In this document: one piece after another, positions 18,520 through 26,921 of the stretch
How positions within the stretch are numbered: position 1 is the stretch's first letter
Layout: each line of letters starts with the position of its first letter
From: Zoogloea sp.
GTDB lineage: Bacteria; Pseudomonadota; Gammaproteobacteria; Burkholderiales; Rhodocyclaceae
Assembly: GCF_028689785.1 (NCBI RefSeq)
Contig: NZ_JAQVCN010000048.1
Span: 1-37,154 of the forward strand
Reading direction: 5' to 3'
Length of the DNA: 37,154 nt
Translations under genes and position numbers: made by a program
The notes under the pieces: generated by a model
Told to the model about the DNA's origin: nothing
The model's input: only the letters and a program-made list of their open reading frames with translations
The model's database searches: none

Positions 18520-19074
18520 ATGACCACCGCCCTGCCCTCACCCGACGAAGTGCTCGCCTTCTGGTTCGACGAGACGGAACCCCACCAGTGGTGGAGCCGC
18601 TCCGACACCTTTGACCGGAAGATCGCAGCCCGCTTCGGCTCCCTGCATGAAGCGGCCGCCCGCTGCGAGCTCCATGCCTGGCGTACGACCCCGCCCGGGC
18701 GGCTGGCGGAGATCATCGTGCTCGACCAGTTCTCCCGCAATCTCCACCGCGACCGGCCCCGCGCCTTTGCCTGCGACAGCCTGGCCCTGGCCCTCGCCCA
18801 GGTCGCTGTAGCTGCCGGTGCCGACCTGGCCCTGCCGCCAGTACAACGCACCTTTCTCTACATGCCCTACATGCACAGCGAATCCCCGGCCATCCATGAG
18901 CTCGCCGTAGTCCTGTTCAGCCAGCCGGGCCTGGAAGGCAACCTGGATTTCGAACTGCGCCACAAGGCCATCATCGACCGCTTTGGCCACTACCCGCACC
19001 GCAACGCCATTCTTGGCCGCCCCTCGTCCGCCGAAGAGATCGCCTTCCTGGAGACCCCCGGCTCATCCTTCTGA
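18520..19074 (+). CDS. DUF924 family protein
   Basis: Small soluble protein of 184 aa, of a conserved family without established function. It has the family pattern: VLAFWFDETEPHQWWSRSDTFDRKIAARFG at the N-terminus, then LAEIIVLDQFSRNLHRDRPRAFA, TFLYMPYMHSE, and RFGHYPHRNAILGR near the C-terminus. The length is normal for the family. The ATG at 18520 follows GAAAGGA by 7 nt; the reading frame is open far upstream only because it runs antisense to the sensor-kinase gene. It appears monocistronic and converges on the SRPBCC gene. Confidence 0.88.
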   Translation: MTTALPSPDEVLAFWFDETEPHQWWSRSDTFDRKIAARFGSLHEAAARCELHAWRTTPPGRLAEIIVLDQFSRNLHRDRPRAFACDSLALALAQVAVAAGADLALPPVQRTFLYMPYMHSESPAIHELAVVLFSQPGLEGNLDFELRHKAIIDRFGHYPHRNAILGRPSSAEEIAFLETPGSSF

Positions 19075-19134
19075 ACCCGGCACGCAGCCCCTCCAGCAGG
19101 GACGACGGAGACCGGCAGGTTGATCAACCCGCGC

Positions 19135-19581
19135 TCAGCCCGGGATCTCCGCCTCCACCAGCAGAGTCAGCATGGCCAGCGACTCCTGCCAGCCAAGGTG
19201 GCACGACTCGGGGGGAATGACCCCCGGAATACCCTCCTGCACCACCACCATCTCGGTACCGCAGGACACCGCCCGCAAGCTCACGGCGGTCTGCATCTCC
19301 CCGGGCAGGTTCGGGTCGTCGAAGGCTGCGGTGTACACAATCCGCAGCCCGGGCTGCAGCTCCCGATAGATGCCGCCGAAGGCGTGGCTGTGCCCGCTGG
19401 CGAAGTGGGTGAAGGACATCCGGTAGCGCCCACCCACCCGCGCATCCATCTCATGCACCAGGGCGGTGAAACCGTGGGGCGGCAGCCACTTGACCATCGC
19501 GGCGGGGTCGAGGAAGGCACGGTAAATGCGTTCCGGCGGTGCACGCAGCACGCGGTGCAGGGTGACGGTGTGGGTATTCAT
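19135..19581 (-). CDS. SRPBCC/AHSA1-type protein
   Basis: 148-aa member of the START-like SRPBCC superfamily (AHSA1/YndB-CalC group), a hydrophobic-pocket fold that binds lipids or other small ligands. The characteristic start is HRVLRAPPERIYRAFLDPAAMVKWLPPHGF, followed by MDARVGGRYRMSF and the C-terminal helix ESLAMLTLLVEAEIPG. The ATG at 19579-19581 follows GGAAGG; the longer open frame upstream antisense-overlaps the MFS gene region without similarity. The substrate is unknown. It sits 104 nt downstream of the MFS gene in the same direction and might share its transcript. A perfect 12-bp palindrome GGTTGATCAACC lies just past its end at 19118-19129. Confidence 0.88.
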   Translation of the reverse strand: MNTHTVTLHRVLRAPPERIYRAFLDPAAMVKWLPPHGFTALVHEMDARVGGRYRMSFTHFASGHSHAFGGIYRELQPGLRIVYTAAFDDPNLPGEMQTAVSLRAVSCGTEMVVVQEGIPGVIPPESCHLGWQESLAMLTLLVEAEIPG

Positions 19582-19685
19582 GATGCCTTCCCGAAAAACG
19601 GAGGACGTCCCTCCAAGGCTACGACGATCGGCCGGAGCAGGAATCGACATGTGGCTCCGACCACCAGCACACAGCATACGGTCCC

Positions 19686-20945
19686 TCAGCCCGCACTTGC
19701 ATCGTGCTCCGCCACATGCCCCGTCAGGCGCCCGCGCCGGCTGGCCAGGAAGAGGACGAACAGCAACAGCACCACCCCCTCGAGAATCATTGTTCGCCCC
19801 GGCCCGATGGCGCTGGCGATGAAACCCGCGAGCAGTCCGCCGAGGGCGTCGAAGCCGAAACGGGCCGAAGTGAAGAAGGACACGATGCGCCCCCGCAGGC
19901 GATCTGGCGCCATGCTTTGCAGCAGCATGTTGATGCCCACGTTGCATACCGAGATGCCGAAACCCAGGGCCACCATCGCTGCGATGGCCATCGGCAGCAG
20001 GCGGGTCCACCCGAAGGCCAGCAAGGCCACGGCACTCACCGCCGTCCCCACGCTGATCGCCCCGGTCAGCCCCGGCACCGAGCGCCGGGTGGCCAGGAAG
20101 ATCGTCGACCCGAAGGCTCCGCAACCGGCCGCGCCCCACAGCCAGCCCAGAGTGCGCGCATCGCCGGCAAACACCTCGGCGGCAAACACCGGTAGCAGCA
20201 CCGCGTAGGCCGAGGCAGTCAGGTTGAGGGCCATCAGCACGATGATCAGCATGCGTACCGGCCAGGTGTGCCACGCATAGGCCAGCCCTTCCTTGAACAC
20301 GTCCCCCACCGAGCCCTCGGCGCGGGGTGTGGCCGGCACCTTCACCGACACCACAGCGACGAACAGGGCCAGGAAGGTGATGGCATTGAGGGCGAAGCAG
20401 GCCGCCTCCGAGGTGAGGCCCAACAGCAGCCCCGCCACCGGCGGGCCGATGAAGCGCCCGGTGTTGAACAGCATGGCGTTCAGGGCCAGGGCATTGGGCA
20501 GATCCTCCCGGCGCGCCACGAACACGCTGATCAGCGACTGGCGCAAGGGCGTATCAAAGCTGTTGAGTACCCCCAGCAGCACCGCCATACCCACCAGCAA
20601 ACGCGGCCCCACCCAACCGGCCCAAGTCAGCCCGGCCAGCACCAGAGCCTGGGTGGCCAGCAGGCCTTGAACCCACAGCAGCCACTTGCGTTTGTCATGC
20701 TTGTCGATCCACGCCCCGGCCAGAGGCCCCACCAGCAACTGAGGGATCAGCGCAGCAAAGGCCGTGACCCCGAGCAGGGCGGCCGACCCGGTAATGCGGT
20801 ACACCAGCCAGGCCATGGCCACCTGCTGGATCCAGGAGCCGAGGATGGACACGGCCTGGCCCAGGAAGTAGAGACGGAAATTGCGGTGTTCGAGGGCACG
20901 CATCCCGGCGGGCAGGCGCAAGGGCAACGCAGAAGACTTGGGCAT
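19686..20945 (-). CDS. MFS transporter (MFS_3/EntS-like exporter)
   Basis: Inner-membrane transporter of about 419 aa with about 12 predicted hydrophobic segments. The opening motif ALEHRNFRLYFLGQAVSILGSWIQQVAMAWLVYRITGSA and the following FAALIPQLLVGPLAGAWIDKHDKRKWL (loop 2-3 motif) are typical of the MFS_3 group, which includes the enterobactin exporter EntS and many uncharacterised drug or siderophore exporters. The substrate is unknown. Start is uncertain: the ATG at 20943-20945 (MPKSSALP) was taken, but an in-frame GTG at 21000-21002 would add 19 residues; neither has a clear Shine-Dalgarno. Confidence 0.85.
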   Translation of the reverse strand: MPKSSALPLRLPAGMRALEHRNFRLYFLGQAVSILGSWIQQVAMAWLVYRITGSAALLGVTAFAALIPQLLVGPLAGAWIDKHDKRKWLLWVQGLLATQALVLAGLTWAGWVGPRLLVGMAVLLGVLNSFDTPLRQSLISVFVARREDLPNALALNAMLFNTGRFIGPPVAGLLLGLTSEAACFALNAITFLALFVAVVSVKVPATPRAEGSVGDVFKEGLAYAWHTWPVRMLIIVLMALNLTASAYAVLLPVFAAEVFAGDARTLGWLWGAAGCGAFGSTIFLATRRSVPGLTGAISVGTAVSAVALLAFGWTRLLPMAIAAMVALGFGISVCNVGINMLLQSMAPDRLRGRIVSFFTSARFGFDALGGLLAGFIASAIGPGRTMILEGVVLLLFVLFLASRRGRLTGHVAEHDASAG

Positions 20946-21034
20946 TGGGACAGGCGTAACGAAGTGCGGCGAAGCGGAAATGACCGGCTCCACCGCTTGC
21001 ACAACAGGGAGAACCGATCATGGAACAAGGATTT

Positions 21035-21050
21035 CACTAATATATTAATC
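21035..21050. promoter_or_regulatory. AT-rich palindrome upstream of the MFS exporter
   Basis: CACTAATATATTAATC contains the perfect palindrome TAATATATTA in otherwise GC-rich DNA, about 90 nt upstream of the MFS start. It matches 11 of 16 positions of the hpa operator CTCTAATATGTTAGAG (32772-32787). It may be a -10 region, a regulator site or both. Confidence 0.25.
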
Positions 21051-21116
21051 GCTTACCCTGAATCTGCCCACTCGTGCACCACGCCGGCCATGCCTCGCGC
21101 GGGTAACGACGCCCCC

Positions 21117-22337
21117 TCAGGCAGCGGCGTCCATCCGCCGGAACAACAGCCACCCCGCCACCGACATGCTCGACACGACCAGGATCACCCAGGCCATCGC
21201 CCGGCCTGCGGGGTCGTGAAAATAGCTGACGGCGGCACTGGCCAGCATGCCCATGCCAAACTGGCTGGCCCCGAAGAGGGCCGCCGCCGCGCCGCTGTTC
21301 TGCGGGTAGCGGGCCATCAGCAGACCCACACAATTGGCGCCGAGGAGCCCCGTCATGGACACCACCACGAACAACCCGCCCACCACCGCCGGCACCAGCC
21401 CCAGCGCGCTGCTGGCCGCCAGGGCCAGGGCCCCCAGGAAACCCAGCACAGCGCCTGCTGCCACCATCGCCCGGGGCCCCCTGGCGCGTACCAGGCGGCT
21501 GTTCACATAGTTGGCGCAGAAGATGCCGATGGCGTTGGCCGCGAAGATCAGGCTGAACCCGAAGGGCGAGAAGTGCTGCAGCTCGATGAAGTAGAAGGGC
21601 CCGCCGGTAATGTAGGCAAACATGGCAGCAAATGACATGCCGCCGGCCAGCAGCAGGCCCAGGGCCACCGGGTCGCCCAGCAGGCGCCCGTAGACGGCGA
21701 AGGCCCCGCCCAGGGACACGCTGCCCCGGCACTCGGCCGGCAGGGTTTCGGGCAGCCGCAGGCTCACCACCAGCAGGCTCAGGCCACCCCACACCAGCAG
21801 CGCCACAAAGCACCCGCGCCAGCCGCCAAAGGCCAGCAGCAGGCTGCCAAGCAGCGGTGCCAGCAGGGGCGCCACCGCCGTCACCATGGCCATCAGTGAC
21901 AGCTTGCGGATGGCCTCGGTGGGCGTATACACATCCCGCACCACGGCCCGGGCCAGCACCGACGCGGCACCGCCCCCCAGGGCCTGGAGGAAGCGTGCGG
22001 CCAGCAACTGCTCGATCGCCGTGGCCAGGGTGCACGCCAGGCTGGCCACCACGAAGAGCCCGATGCCCCCCAGCAGCACCCGTCGGCGGCCATAACGATC
22101 CGACAGCGGGCCATAGAAAAGCATGCCCAGCGAGAAACCGGCCAGAAACACGGTGATGCTCAGCTGCACTGCGTCCACCGTTGTGGCCAGGCCCTGGGCG
22201 ATGGCCGGCAGCGCCGGCAGGTAGAGGTCGATGGAGAGCGGCCCGAAGGCCACCAGCGCCCCCAGGAGCAGGATCAGCCCACCCTCCTGCTGCGCCGGAA
22301 AGCCCCCCGGGCGCCCTGCTTCCGGGGCGTCGCTCAC
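21117..22337 (-). CDS. Bcr/CflA-family MFS transporter
   Basis: Drug:H+ antiporter-type MFS protein of 406 aa with about 12 hydrophobic segments. Characteristic are LSIDLYLPALPAIAQGL in helix 1, FYGPLSDRYGRRRVLLGGI (motif A), AARFLQALGGGAASVLARAVVRDVY (helix 4) and MTGLLGANCVGLLMARYP in the C-half. The start is GTG (22335-22337), which overlaps the gabD-like stop as GTGA, so it is translationally coupled and the last gene of the hpa operon. An exporter for a pathway intermediate, or protection from toxic aromatics, is a reasonable inference; the substrate is not readable from sequence. Confidence 0.88.
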   Translation of the reverse strand: MSDAPEAGRPGGFPAQQEGGLILLLGALVAFGPLSIDLYLPALPAIAQGLATTVDAVQLSITVFLAGFSLGMLFYGPLSDRYGRRRVLLGGIGLFVVASLACTLATAIEQLLAARFLQALGGGAASVLARAVVRDVYTPTEAIRKLSLMAMVTAVAPLLAPLLGSLLLAFGGWRGCFVALLVWGGLSLLVVSLRLPETLPAECRGSVSLGGAFAVYGRLLGDPVALGLLLAGGMSFAAMFAYITGGPFYFIELQHFSPFGFSLIFAANAIGIFCANYVNSRLVRARGPRAMVAAGAVLGFLGALALAASSALGLVPAVVGGLFVVVSMTGLLGANCVGLLMARYPQNSGAAAALFGASQFGMGMLASAAVSYFHDPAGRAMAWVILVVSSMSVAGWLLFRRMDAAA

Positions 22338-23788
22338 AAGCCGCCCAGGGCCAGGTACTTCACTTCCATGTACTCATCCAGGCCGTACTTGGAACCCTCG
22401 CGCCCGGTGCCGGAGCATTTCACGCCGCCAAAGGGCGCCACCTCGGTGGAGATCAGGCCGGTGTTGATGCCCACCATGCCGTACTCCAGCCGGCGCGAGA
22501 CGCGCCACACCCGGCCGTGGTCCTTCGAGTAGAAGTAGGCGGCCAGGCCGAACTCGGTGTCGTTGGCCATGGCAACGGCCTCGTCCTCGGTGCTGAAGCG
22601 GAACAGGGGGGCCACCGGGCCGAAGATCTCCTCCCGGGCCACCTCCATGTCTCGATTCACGTCGGCCAGCACGGTGGGTTCGTACCAGGTGCCGCCCAGG
22701 GCATGGCGCTTGCCGCCGGACACCACCCGGGCGCCCTTCTCCACCGCGTCGGCCACCAGGCTCTCCACCTTGGCGATCGCCGGCGCGTCGATCAGCGGCC
22801 CCTGGGTCACGCCCTCTTCCAGGCCGTTGCCCACCTTCAGCAGAGCCACGGCGGCGGCGAGCTTTTCGGCAAACTGATCGTAGATGCCGTCCTGCACCAG
22901 GAAGCGATTGCTGCACACGCAGGTCTGGCCGGCATTGCGGTATTTGGAAGCAATCGCCCCGGCCACCGCGGCGTCCACGTCGGCGTCGTCGAAGACGATG
23001 AAGGGCGCGTTGCCGCCCAGCTCCAGGGACAGCTTCTTGATGGTGGGCGCGCACTGCGCCATGAGCAGGCGGCCGACCCCGGTGGAACCGGTGAAGGTGA
23101 GCTTGCGCACCAGCGGGCTGCCGGTCATCACGCCACCGATGGCACTGGCGCGGCCAGTGACCACGCTGAACACCCCGGCCGGCACGCCGGCACGGGCGGC
23201 CAGCTCGGCCAGGGCCAGGGCCGACAGGGGGGTCTGCTCGGCCGGCTTGAGCACGATGGTGCAGCCGGCGGCCAGGGCCGGCGCCACCTTGCGGGTGATC
23301 ATCGCCGAGGGGAAGTTCCACGGGGTGATGGCGGCGCAGACGCCCACCGGCTCCTTGGTGACCACAATCTGGCGGTCGCGGGCCGGCGAGGGAATCACGT
23401 CGCCATAGGCCCGGCGGGCTTCCTCGGCGAACCATTCGACGTAGGCCGCAGCGTAGGCGATCTCGCCCTTGGCCTCGGCCAGGGGCTTGCCCTGCTCCAG
23501 GGTCATGATGCGGGCCAGGTCGTCCTGGTGGGCCAGCATCAGGTCGAACCAGCGGCGCAGAATGCGGGCGCGCTCGGCGGCAGTGGTCTCACGCCAGATG
23601 GCGAAGGCCCGGTCGGCGGCCTGCACGGCGCGCTCGGTCTCGGCGTTACCGCAGCGCGGCACCGTGGCGATCACTGCGCCGGTGGCCGGGTTGGTCACCG
23701 GGAAGGTCTCGCCGCTGTCGGCGCCGATCCACTGACCGTCGATGTAGCAAGCCTGCCGCAGCAGGGAGGGATCCTTGAGGTCGAGCAT
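22334..23788 (-). CDS. gabD: Succinate-semialdehyde dehydrogenase, NAD(P)+ (GabD-like)
   Basis: Oxidises succinic semialdehyde to succinate. At 484 aa it matches the GabD length. Aldehyde dehydrogenase motifs are ITPWNFPSAMITRKVAPALAAGC, FTGSTGVGR, LELGGNAPFIVFDDAD (general base Glu256) and NAGQTCVCSNR (nucleophile Cys290, with the second Cys292 typical of GabD-like enzymes). It directly follows hpaI, whose aldol cleavage releases succinic semialdehyde, so it completes the pathway to the TCA cycle. The ATG at 23786-23788 follows AAGGAAAG; the long open frame upstream overlaps hpaI out of frame. Confidence 0.93.
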   Translation of the reverse strand: MLDLKDPSLLRQACYIDGQWIGADSGETFPVTNPATGAVIATVPRCGNAETERAVQAADRAFAIWRETTAAERARILRRWFDLMLAHQDDLARIMTLEQGKPLAEAKGEIAYAAAYVEWFAEEARRAYGDVIPSPARDRQIVVTKEPVGVCAAITPWNFPSAMITRKVAPALAAGCTIVLKPAEQTPLSALALAELAARAGVPAGVFSVVTGRASAIGGVMTGSPLVRKLTFTGSTGVGRLLMAQCAPTIKKLSLELGGNAPFIVFDDADVDAAVAGAIASKYRNAGQTCVCSNRFLVQDGIYDQFAEKLAAAVALLKVGNGLEEGVTQGPLIDAPAIAKVESLVADAVEKGARVVSGGKRHALGGTWYEPTVLADVNRDMEVAREEIFGPVAPLFRFSTEDEAVAMANDTEFGLAAYFYSKDHGRVWRVSRRLEYGMVGINTGLISTEVAPFGGVKCSGTGREGSKYGLDEYMEVKYLALGGL

Positions 23789-23838
23789 GGGGCTTTCCTT
23801 TGGTTTCTGGCGGACGGACGCATCCGCCCGGGAGGATA

Positions 23839-24636
23839 TCAGTAGCCGGCGCCGGCCTTGCCCGCGCCGGCATCCTTGAAGCTGGCGGCCAGTTTCACGG
23901 CGGCGTTGCGCAGCAGCAGGGTGTCCACGCCGACGGCGATGAAGGAGGCACCGCTGTCCAGGTAGCGGGCGGCGGCGGCCGGGTCGGCCGAGAACACGCC
24001 AGCAGCCTTGCCGGACTTGCGGATGCGCGCCAGGGCGTCGGCGATCACCGCCTTGACCTCCTCGTGGCCGGGGTTGCCCAGGTGCCCCAGGGACGCGGCC
24101 AGATCGGCGGGGCCGATGAACACGGCATCGATGCCCTCCACCGCCAGGATATCGTCCAGGGCCGCCAGTCCGGCACGGGACTCCACCTGCACGATCAGGC
24201 ACATTTCGGCGTCTGCCCGGGCGAAGTAGCCGTCCACCCCGTTCCAGCGGGCGGCCCGGGCCAGGGCCGTGCCCACGCCGCGGATGCCGTTGGGCGGGTA
24301 GCGCATGGCACGCACCAGGGCGCGGGCCTCGTCGGCGGATTCGACCATGGGCACCAGCAGGGTCTGCACGCCCACGTCCAGATATTGCTTGATGCGCGCG
24401 GGGTCGTGGTCCACGGTGCGAACCACCGGGCGCACCGGGTAGGCGGCGATGGCCTGGAGCTGGCGCATCACGCTCTCGGGGGTGTTGGGAGCGTGCTCGC
24501 CGTCGATCAGCAGCCAGTCGAAACCGGTGCCGGCCATGAGCTCGGCGGAGTACGGGTCGCACAGGCCGAGGAAGACGCCGACCTGGGTCTCGCCGGCCTG
24601 CAGGGCGCGCTTGAAGGTGTTGATGGGCATCTGCAT
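23839..24636 (-). CDS. hpaI: 4-hydroxy-2-oxoheptanedioate aldolase
   Basis: Class II, metal-dependent aldolase splitting 4-hydroxy-2-oxo-heptane-1,7-dioate into pyruvate and succinic semialdehyde. The 265-aa protein of the HpcH/HpaI family keeps the known active-site residues: [13 protein letters not shown] (His48), RPVVR (Arg73), QVESRAG (metal ligand Glu152) and [10 protein letters not shown] (metal ligand Asp178), each offset by three from the E. coli enzyme. The offset reflects the start at 24636 (MQMPINT), chosen for GGAG 7 nt upstream; Met at 24630 is also possible. It lies 16 nt after hpaH and 50 nt before gabD. Confidence 0.96.
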   Translation of the reverse strand: MQMPINTFKRALQAGETQVGVFLGLCDPYSAELMAGTGFDWLLIDGEHAPNTPESVMRQLQAIAAYPVRPVVRTVDHDPARIKQYLDVGVQTLLVPMVESADEARALVRAMRYPPNGIRGVGTALARAARWNGVDGYFARADAEMCLIVQVESRAGLAALDDILAVEGIDAVFIGPADLAASLGHLGNPGHEEVKAVIADALARIRKSGKAAGVFSADPAAAARYLDSGASFIAVGVDTLLLRNAAVKLAASFKDAGAGKAGAGY

Positions 24637-24652
24637 GACGGGTCTCCGGGGT

Positions 24653-25456
24653 TCAGCCAAAGCGGCAGGTGATGGCGCCCATGGGGCCGTAGTCCACATG
24701 GAAGGTGTCGCCAGGGCGGGCCGGCACGGGCCGGGTGAAGGAGCCTGCCAGGATCACCTGCCCCGCCTCCAGGGCCACCCCGTGGGGGGCAAACTTGCGG
24801 GCCAGCCAGGCGATGCCGTTGGCCGGATGGTTGAGCACCCCGGCGGCGACGCCGGTCTCCTCGATCACGCCGTTGCGGTAGAGCAGCGCCGACACCCAGC
24901 GCAGGTCCACGTCCATGGGCTTGATCGGCCGGCCACCCATCACGATGCCGGCATTGGCGGCATTGTCGGAGATGGTGTCGAAGACCTTGCGCGGGCGCTT
25001 GGTGGTGGGGTCGATGCGGTGACAGCGAGCATCGATGATCTCGATGGCCGGGATCACGTAGTCGGTGGCGGTGATCACGTCCAGCAGGGTCAGCTCGGTG
25101 CCCTCCAGGCGCCTGCCCAGCACGAAGGCCAGCTCCACCTCCACCATCGGGGCGATGAAGCGCCCGGCGGGGATGTCGGCACCGTCATGGAAGAACATGT
25201 CGTCCAGCAGGGTGCCGTAATCAGGCTCGTCGATCTGGGACGACTGCTGCATGGCCCGGGAGGTAAGGCCGATCTTGTGGCCCTTGATGACACGGCCTTC
25301 GGCCAACTTTAGGCCGACCCAGGTCTTCTGGACGGCGTAGGCGTCTTCGATGGTGATGTCCGGGTGCTGCAGGGACGGGGCCAGAATCTGCTCGCGGGCC
25401 TTTTCGGCGGCGTGCAGCTGGCGCGCCAGATCGAGATGGATGTCGGTGCTCAGCAT
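24653..25456 (-). CDS. hpaH: 2-oxo-hepta-4-ene-1,7-dioate hydratase
   Basis: Hydrates 2-oxohept-4-ene-1,7-dioate to the 4-hydroxy compound used by HpaI. The 267-aa protein belongs to the hydratase/decarboxylase branch of the FAH-like superfamily. [14 protein letters not shown] supplies Glu106 and Glu108, and IPAIEI supplies Glu139, the three acidic metal ligands at the same numbers as in E. coli Hpc[13 protein letters not shown] near residue 59 is the usual substrate-loop motif. It lies 24 nt after hpaF and 16 nt before hpaI, and the ATG follows AAGGAGAA. Confidence 0.96.
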   Translation of the reverse strand: MLSTDIHLDLARQLHAAEKAREQILAPSLQHPDITIEDAYAVQKTWVGLKLAEGRVIKGHKIGLTSRAMQQSSQIDEPDYGTLLDDMFFHDGADIPAGRFIAPMVEVELAFVLGRRLEGTELTLLDVITATDYVIPAIEIIDARCHRIDPTTKRPRKVFDTISDNAANAGIVMGGRPIKPMDVDLRWVSALLYRNGVIEETGVAAGVLNHPANGIAWLARKFAPHGVALEAGQVILAGSFTRPVPARPGDTFHVDYGPMGAITCRFG

Positions 25457-25480
25457 GTCGGGTTCTCCTTGTAGCGTCGC

Positions 25481-25870
25481 TCAGCTTTTCTTGTAGCGGG
25501 CGTGGATGTTGTTGTGCTTCCAGGTTCCGGCTTCGGAGAACTCGACGATTTCCATCGAGAGGGCCAGGCCGCGGCGGGCGAAGAGCGCGGCGAAGTGTTC
25601 CTTCAGCATCGTGAACAACTCATCGCCCACCTTCTGTTTCTCCTCCGCCGTGCGCCCCGCCCCCATCTTGAAGGTGAGATGCACGAAGGCGTCGTCGGCC
25701 GAACCGTCGGCCACGCAGTAGTCGGTGAGGCAGAGGGCACGGGCGCGGATGCCGCCGGTGGGGAACACCCCACCCTGGGCGATGACGACCTGGTTGGTCT
25801 TGCGCAGCAGGCCAGGGATGTCTCCCTCCGCCTTCAGGTTGTCGGTGTATTCGTAGATGAGGTGCGGCAT
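25481..25870 (-). CDS. hpaF: 5-carboxymethyl-2-hydroxymuconate delta-isomerase
   Basis: Small tautomerase-superfamily trimer that isomerises 5-carboxymethyl-2-hydroxymuconate to its oxo form. At 129 aa it is close to the E. coli enzyme. MPHLIYEYTDNL presents Pro2, which becomes the catalytic N-terminal proline after Met removal. GVFPTGGIRARAL provides the conserved Phe and Arg of the active site. It is 21 nt after hpaD and 24 nt before hpaH, on the same transcript. Confidence 0.95.
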   Translation of the reverse strand: MPHLIYEYTDNLKAEGDIPGLLRKTNQVVIAQGGVFPTGGIRARALCLTDYCVADGSADDAFVHLTFKMGAGRTAEEKQKVGDELFTMLKEHFAALFARRGLALSMEIVEFSEAGTWKHNNIHARYKKS

Positions 25871-25891
25871 CGCGCGGCTCCTGGAAAGGGA

Positions 25892-26740
25892 TCAGACCGG
25901 GAAGATCGCGTTGATCTGCCCGGTGCCGGAACTGGGGAAGAAGGGGGTCACGACCTCGACCTTGCCCTGGTAGGCGTCCCAGCCGAGGGCGCCCAGCAGC
26001 ATGGCGGTGTCGTGCATGTTGCCTTCACCGTGGCACTTGTCGGCGTACTCGGGGAGCATGGCGCAGAAGGTCTTCCAGTCGCCGTTCTTCCACATCTCGA
26101 CCACCGTGTGATCGACGGTCTCGAGGAAGGGGCTCCACATCTTGTGCAGGAACTGCTCGGACACGCCGTTCTGGGCGAAGCGGTGGGACAGGGAGCCGGA
26201 GGCCAGGAAGGCCACTTTGCCGTCGTACTGCTCCCTGACCGCCGTGGCCATGGCGGCGCCGAGCCTGGCTGAATCCTCCAGGTTATGCACGGTGCACAGG
26301 GCCGACACGGACACCACCCTGAAGTGGCGGTCGGCGTTCATGTAGCGCATCGGCACCAGGGTGCCGTATTCGGGCGCCAGGCTGGTGTCGGAGTGGGCCC
26401 GGGTGCGCACGCCGGCAGCGGTGGCGGCGTCGGCCAGCAGGTGACCGAGGGCCGGGTTGCCGTCGTAGGCGAAGGGCAGATTCTTGATGAAGTGGGGCAG
26501 CTCGTTGCTGGTATAGACGCCCTCGAACTTCGGCGCGCAATTAACGTGGTAGCCCGAGTTGACCAGCCAGTGGGTGTCGAACACGACGATGGTGTCCACG
26601 CCCAACTCGCGGCAGCGGCGGCCGATCTCGATGTGGCCGTCGATGGCGGCCTGGCGGCAGCCCTTGTGTTCGCCTTCCAGCTCCGACAGGTACATGGACG
26701 GCACGTGGGTGATCTTGGCGGCGAGGGCGAGTGTGCCCAT
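25892..26740 (-). CDS. hpaD: 3,4-dihydroxyphenylacetate 2,3-dioxygenase (class III extradiol)
   Basis: Ring-cleaving dioxygenase opening homoprotocatechuate at the 2,3 bond to 5-carboxymethyl-2-hydroxymuconate semialdehyde. The 282-aa protein is of the LigB type III family, the E. coli-like form, and unrelated to the vicinal-oxygen-chelate HpaD of some Gram-positives. Visible are AKITHVPSMYLSELEGEHKGCR with the first metal His, VVFDTHWLVNSGYHV, SGSLSHRFAQNG and the C-terminal EGNMHDTAMLLGALGW. A strong Shine-Dalgarno (GAGGAGAA) precedes the ATG. The 179-nt gap between hpaE and this gene holds a palindromic repeat, the largest gap in the operon. Confidence 0.95.
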   Translation of the reverse strand: MGTLALAAKITHVPSMYLSELEGEHKGCRQAAIDGHIEIGRRCRELGVDTIVVFDTHWLVNSGYHVNCAPKFEGVYTSNELPHFIKNLPFAYDGNPALGHLLADAATAAGVRTRAHSDTSLAPEYGTLVPMRYMNADRHFRVVSVSALCTVHNLEDSARLGAAMATAVREQYDGKVAFLASGSLSHRFAQNGVSEQFLHKMWSPFLETVDHTVVEMWKNGDWKTFCAMLPEYADKCHGEGNMHDTAMLLGALGWDAYQGKVEVVTPFFPSSGTGQINAIFPV

Positions 26741-26799
26741 GGTGTTCTCCTCGTTGTTCGGCCGAAGGCCATTTGATTTAAACGATTACCTCCTGGCCC

Positions 26800-26921
26800 G
26801 AGATCGCGAAGAAAGCGTCGCGAGCAGGCCCGAGCTTGTGATGAGGAGCGGAGCTGTACTGGAGTACAGTGAGCACCGGAGTCGCAAGATCGGGACGCGC
26901 AGTAGCTTTATTCGCGATCTC
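26800..26921. repeat. 122-nt imperfect palindromic element between hpaE and hpaD
   Basis: The 17-nt ends (26800-26816 and 26905-26921) are inverted repeats with one mismatch, beginning GAGATCGCGAA. The centre is a perfect palindrome, CTGTACT-GG-AGTACAG (about 26855-26870). Intervening arms also match imperfectly, so the whole element can fold into one long hairpin. Its right end overlaps the hpaE stop codon by 2 nt. No coding capacity is evident. The shape suggests a MITE or REP-class dispersed repeat; no second copy is in this window. Confidence 0.8.

Noticed and set aside
16213-19074. A 953-codon plus-strand open frame ending in the DUF924 protein
   Set aside because: Only the last 184 codons (from 18520) are a gene. 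The rest is antisense to the sensor kinase, has no similarity and is a high-GC artefact.
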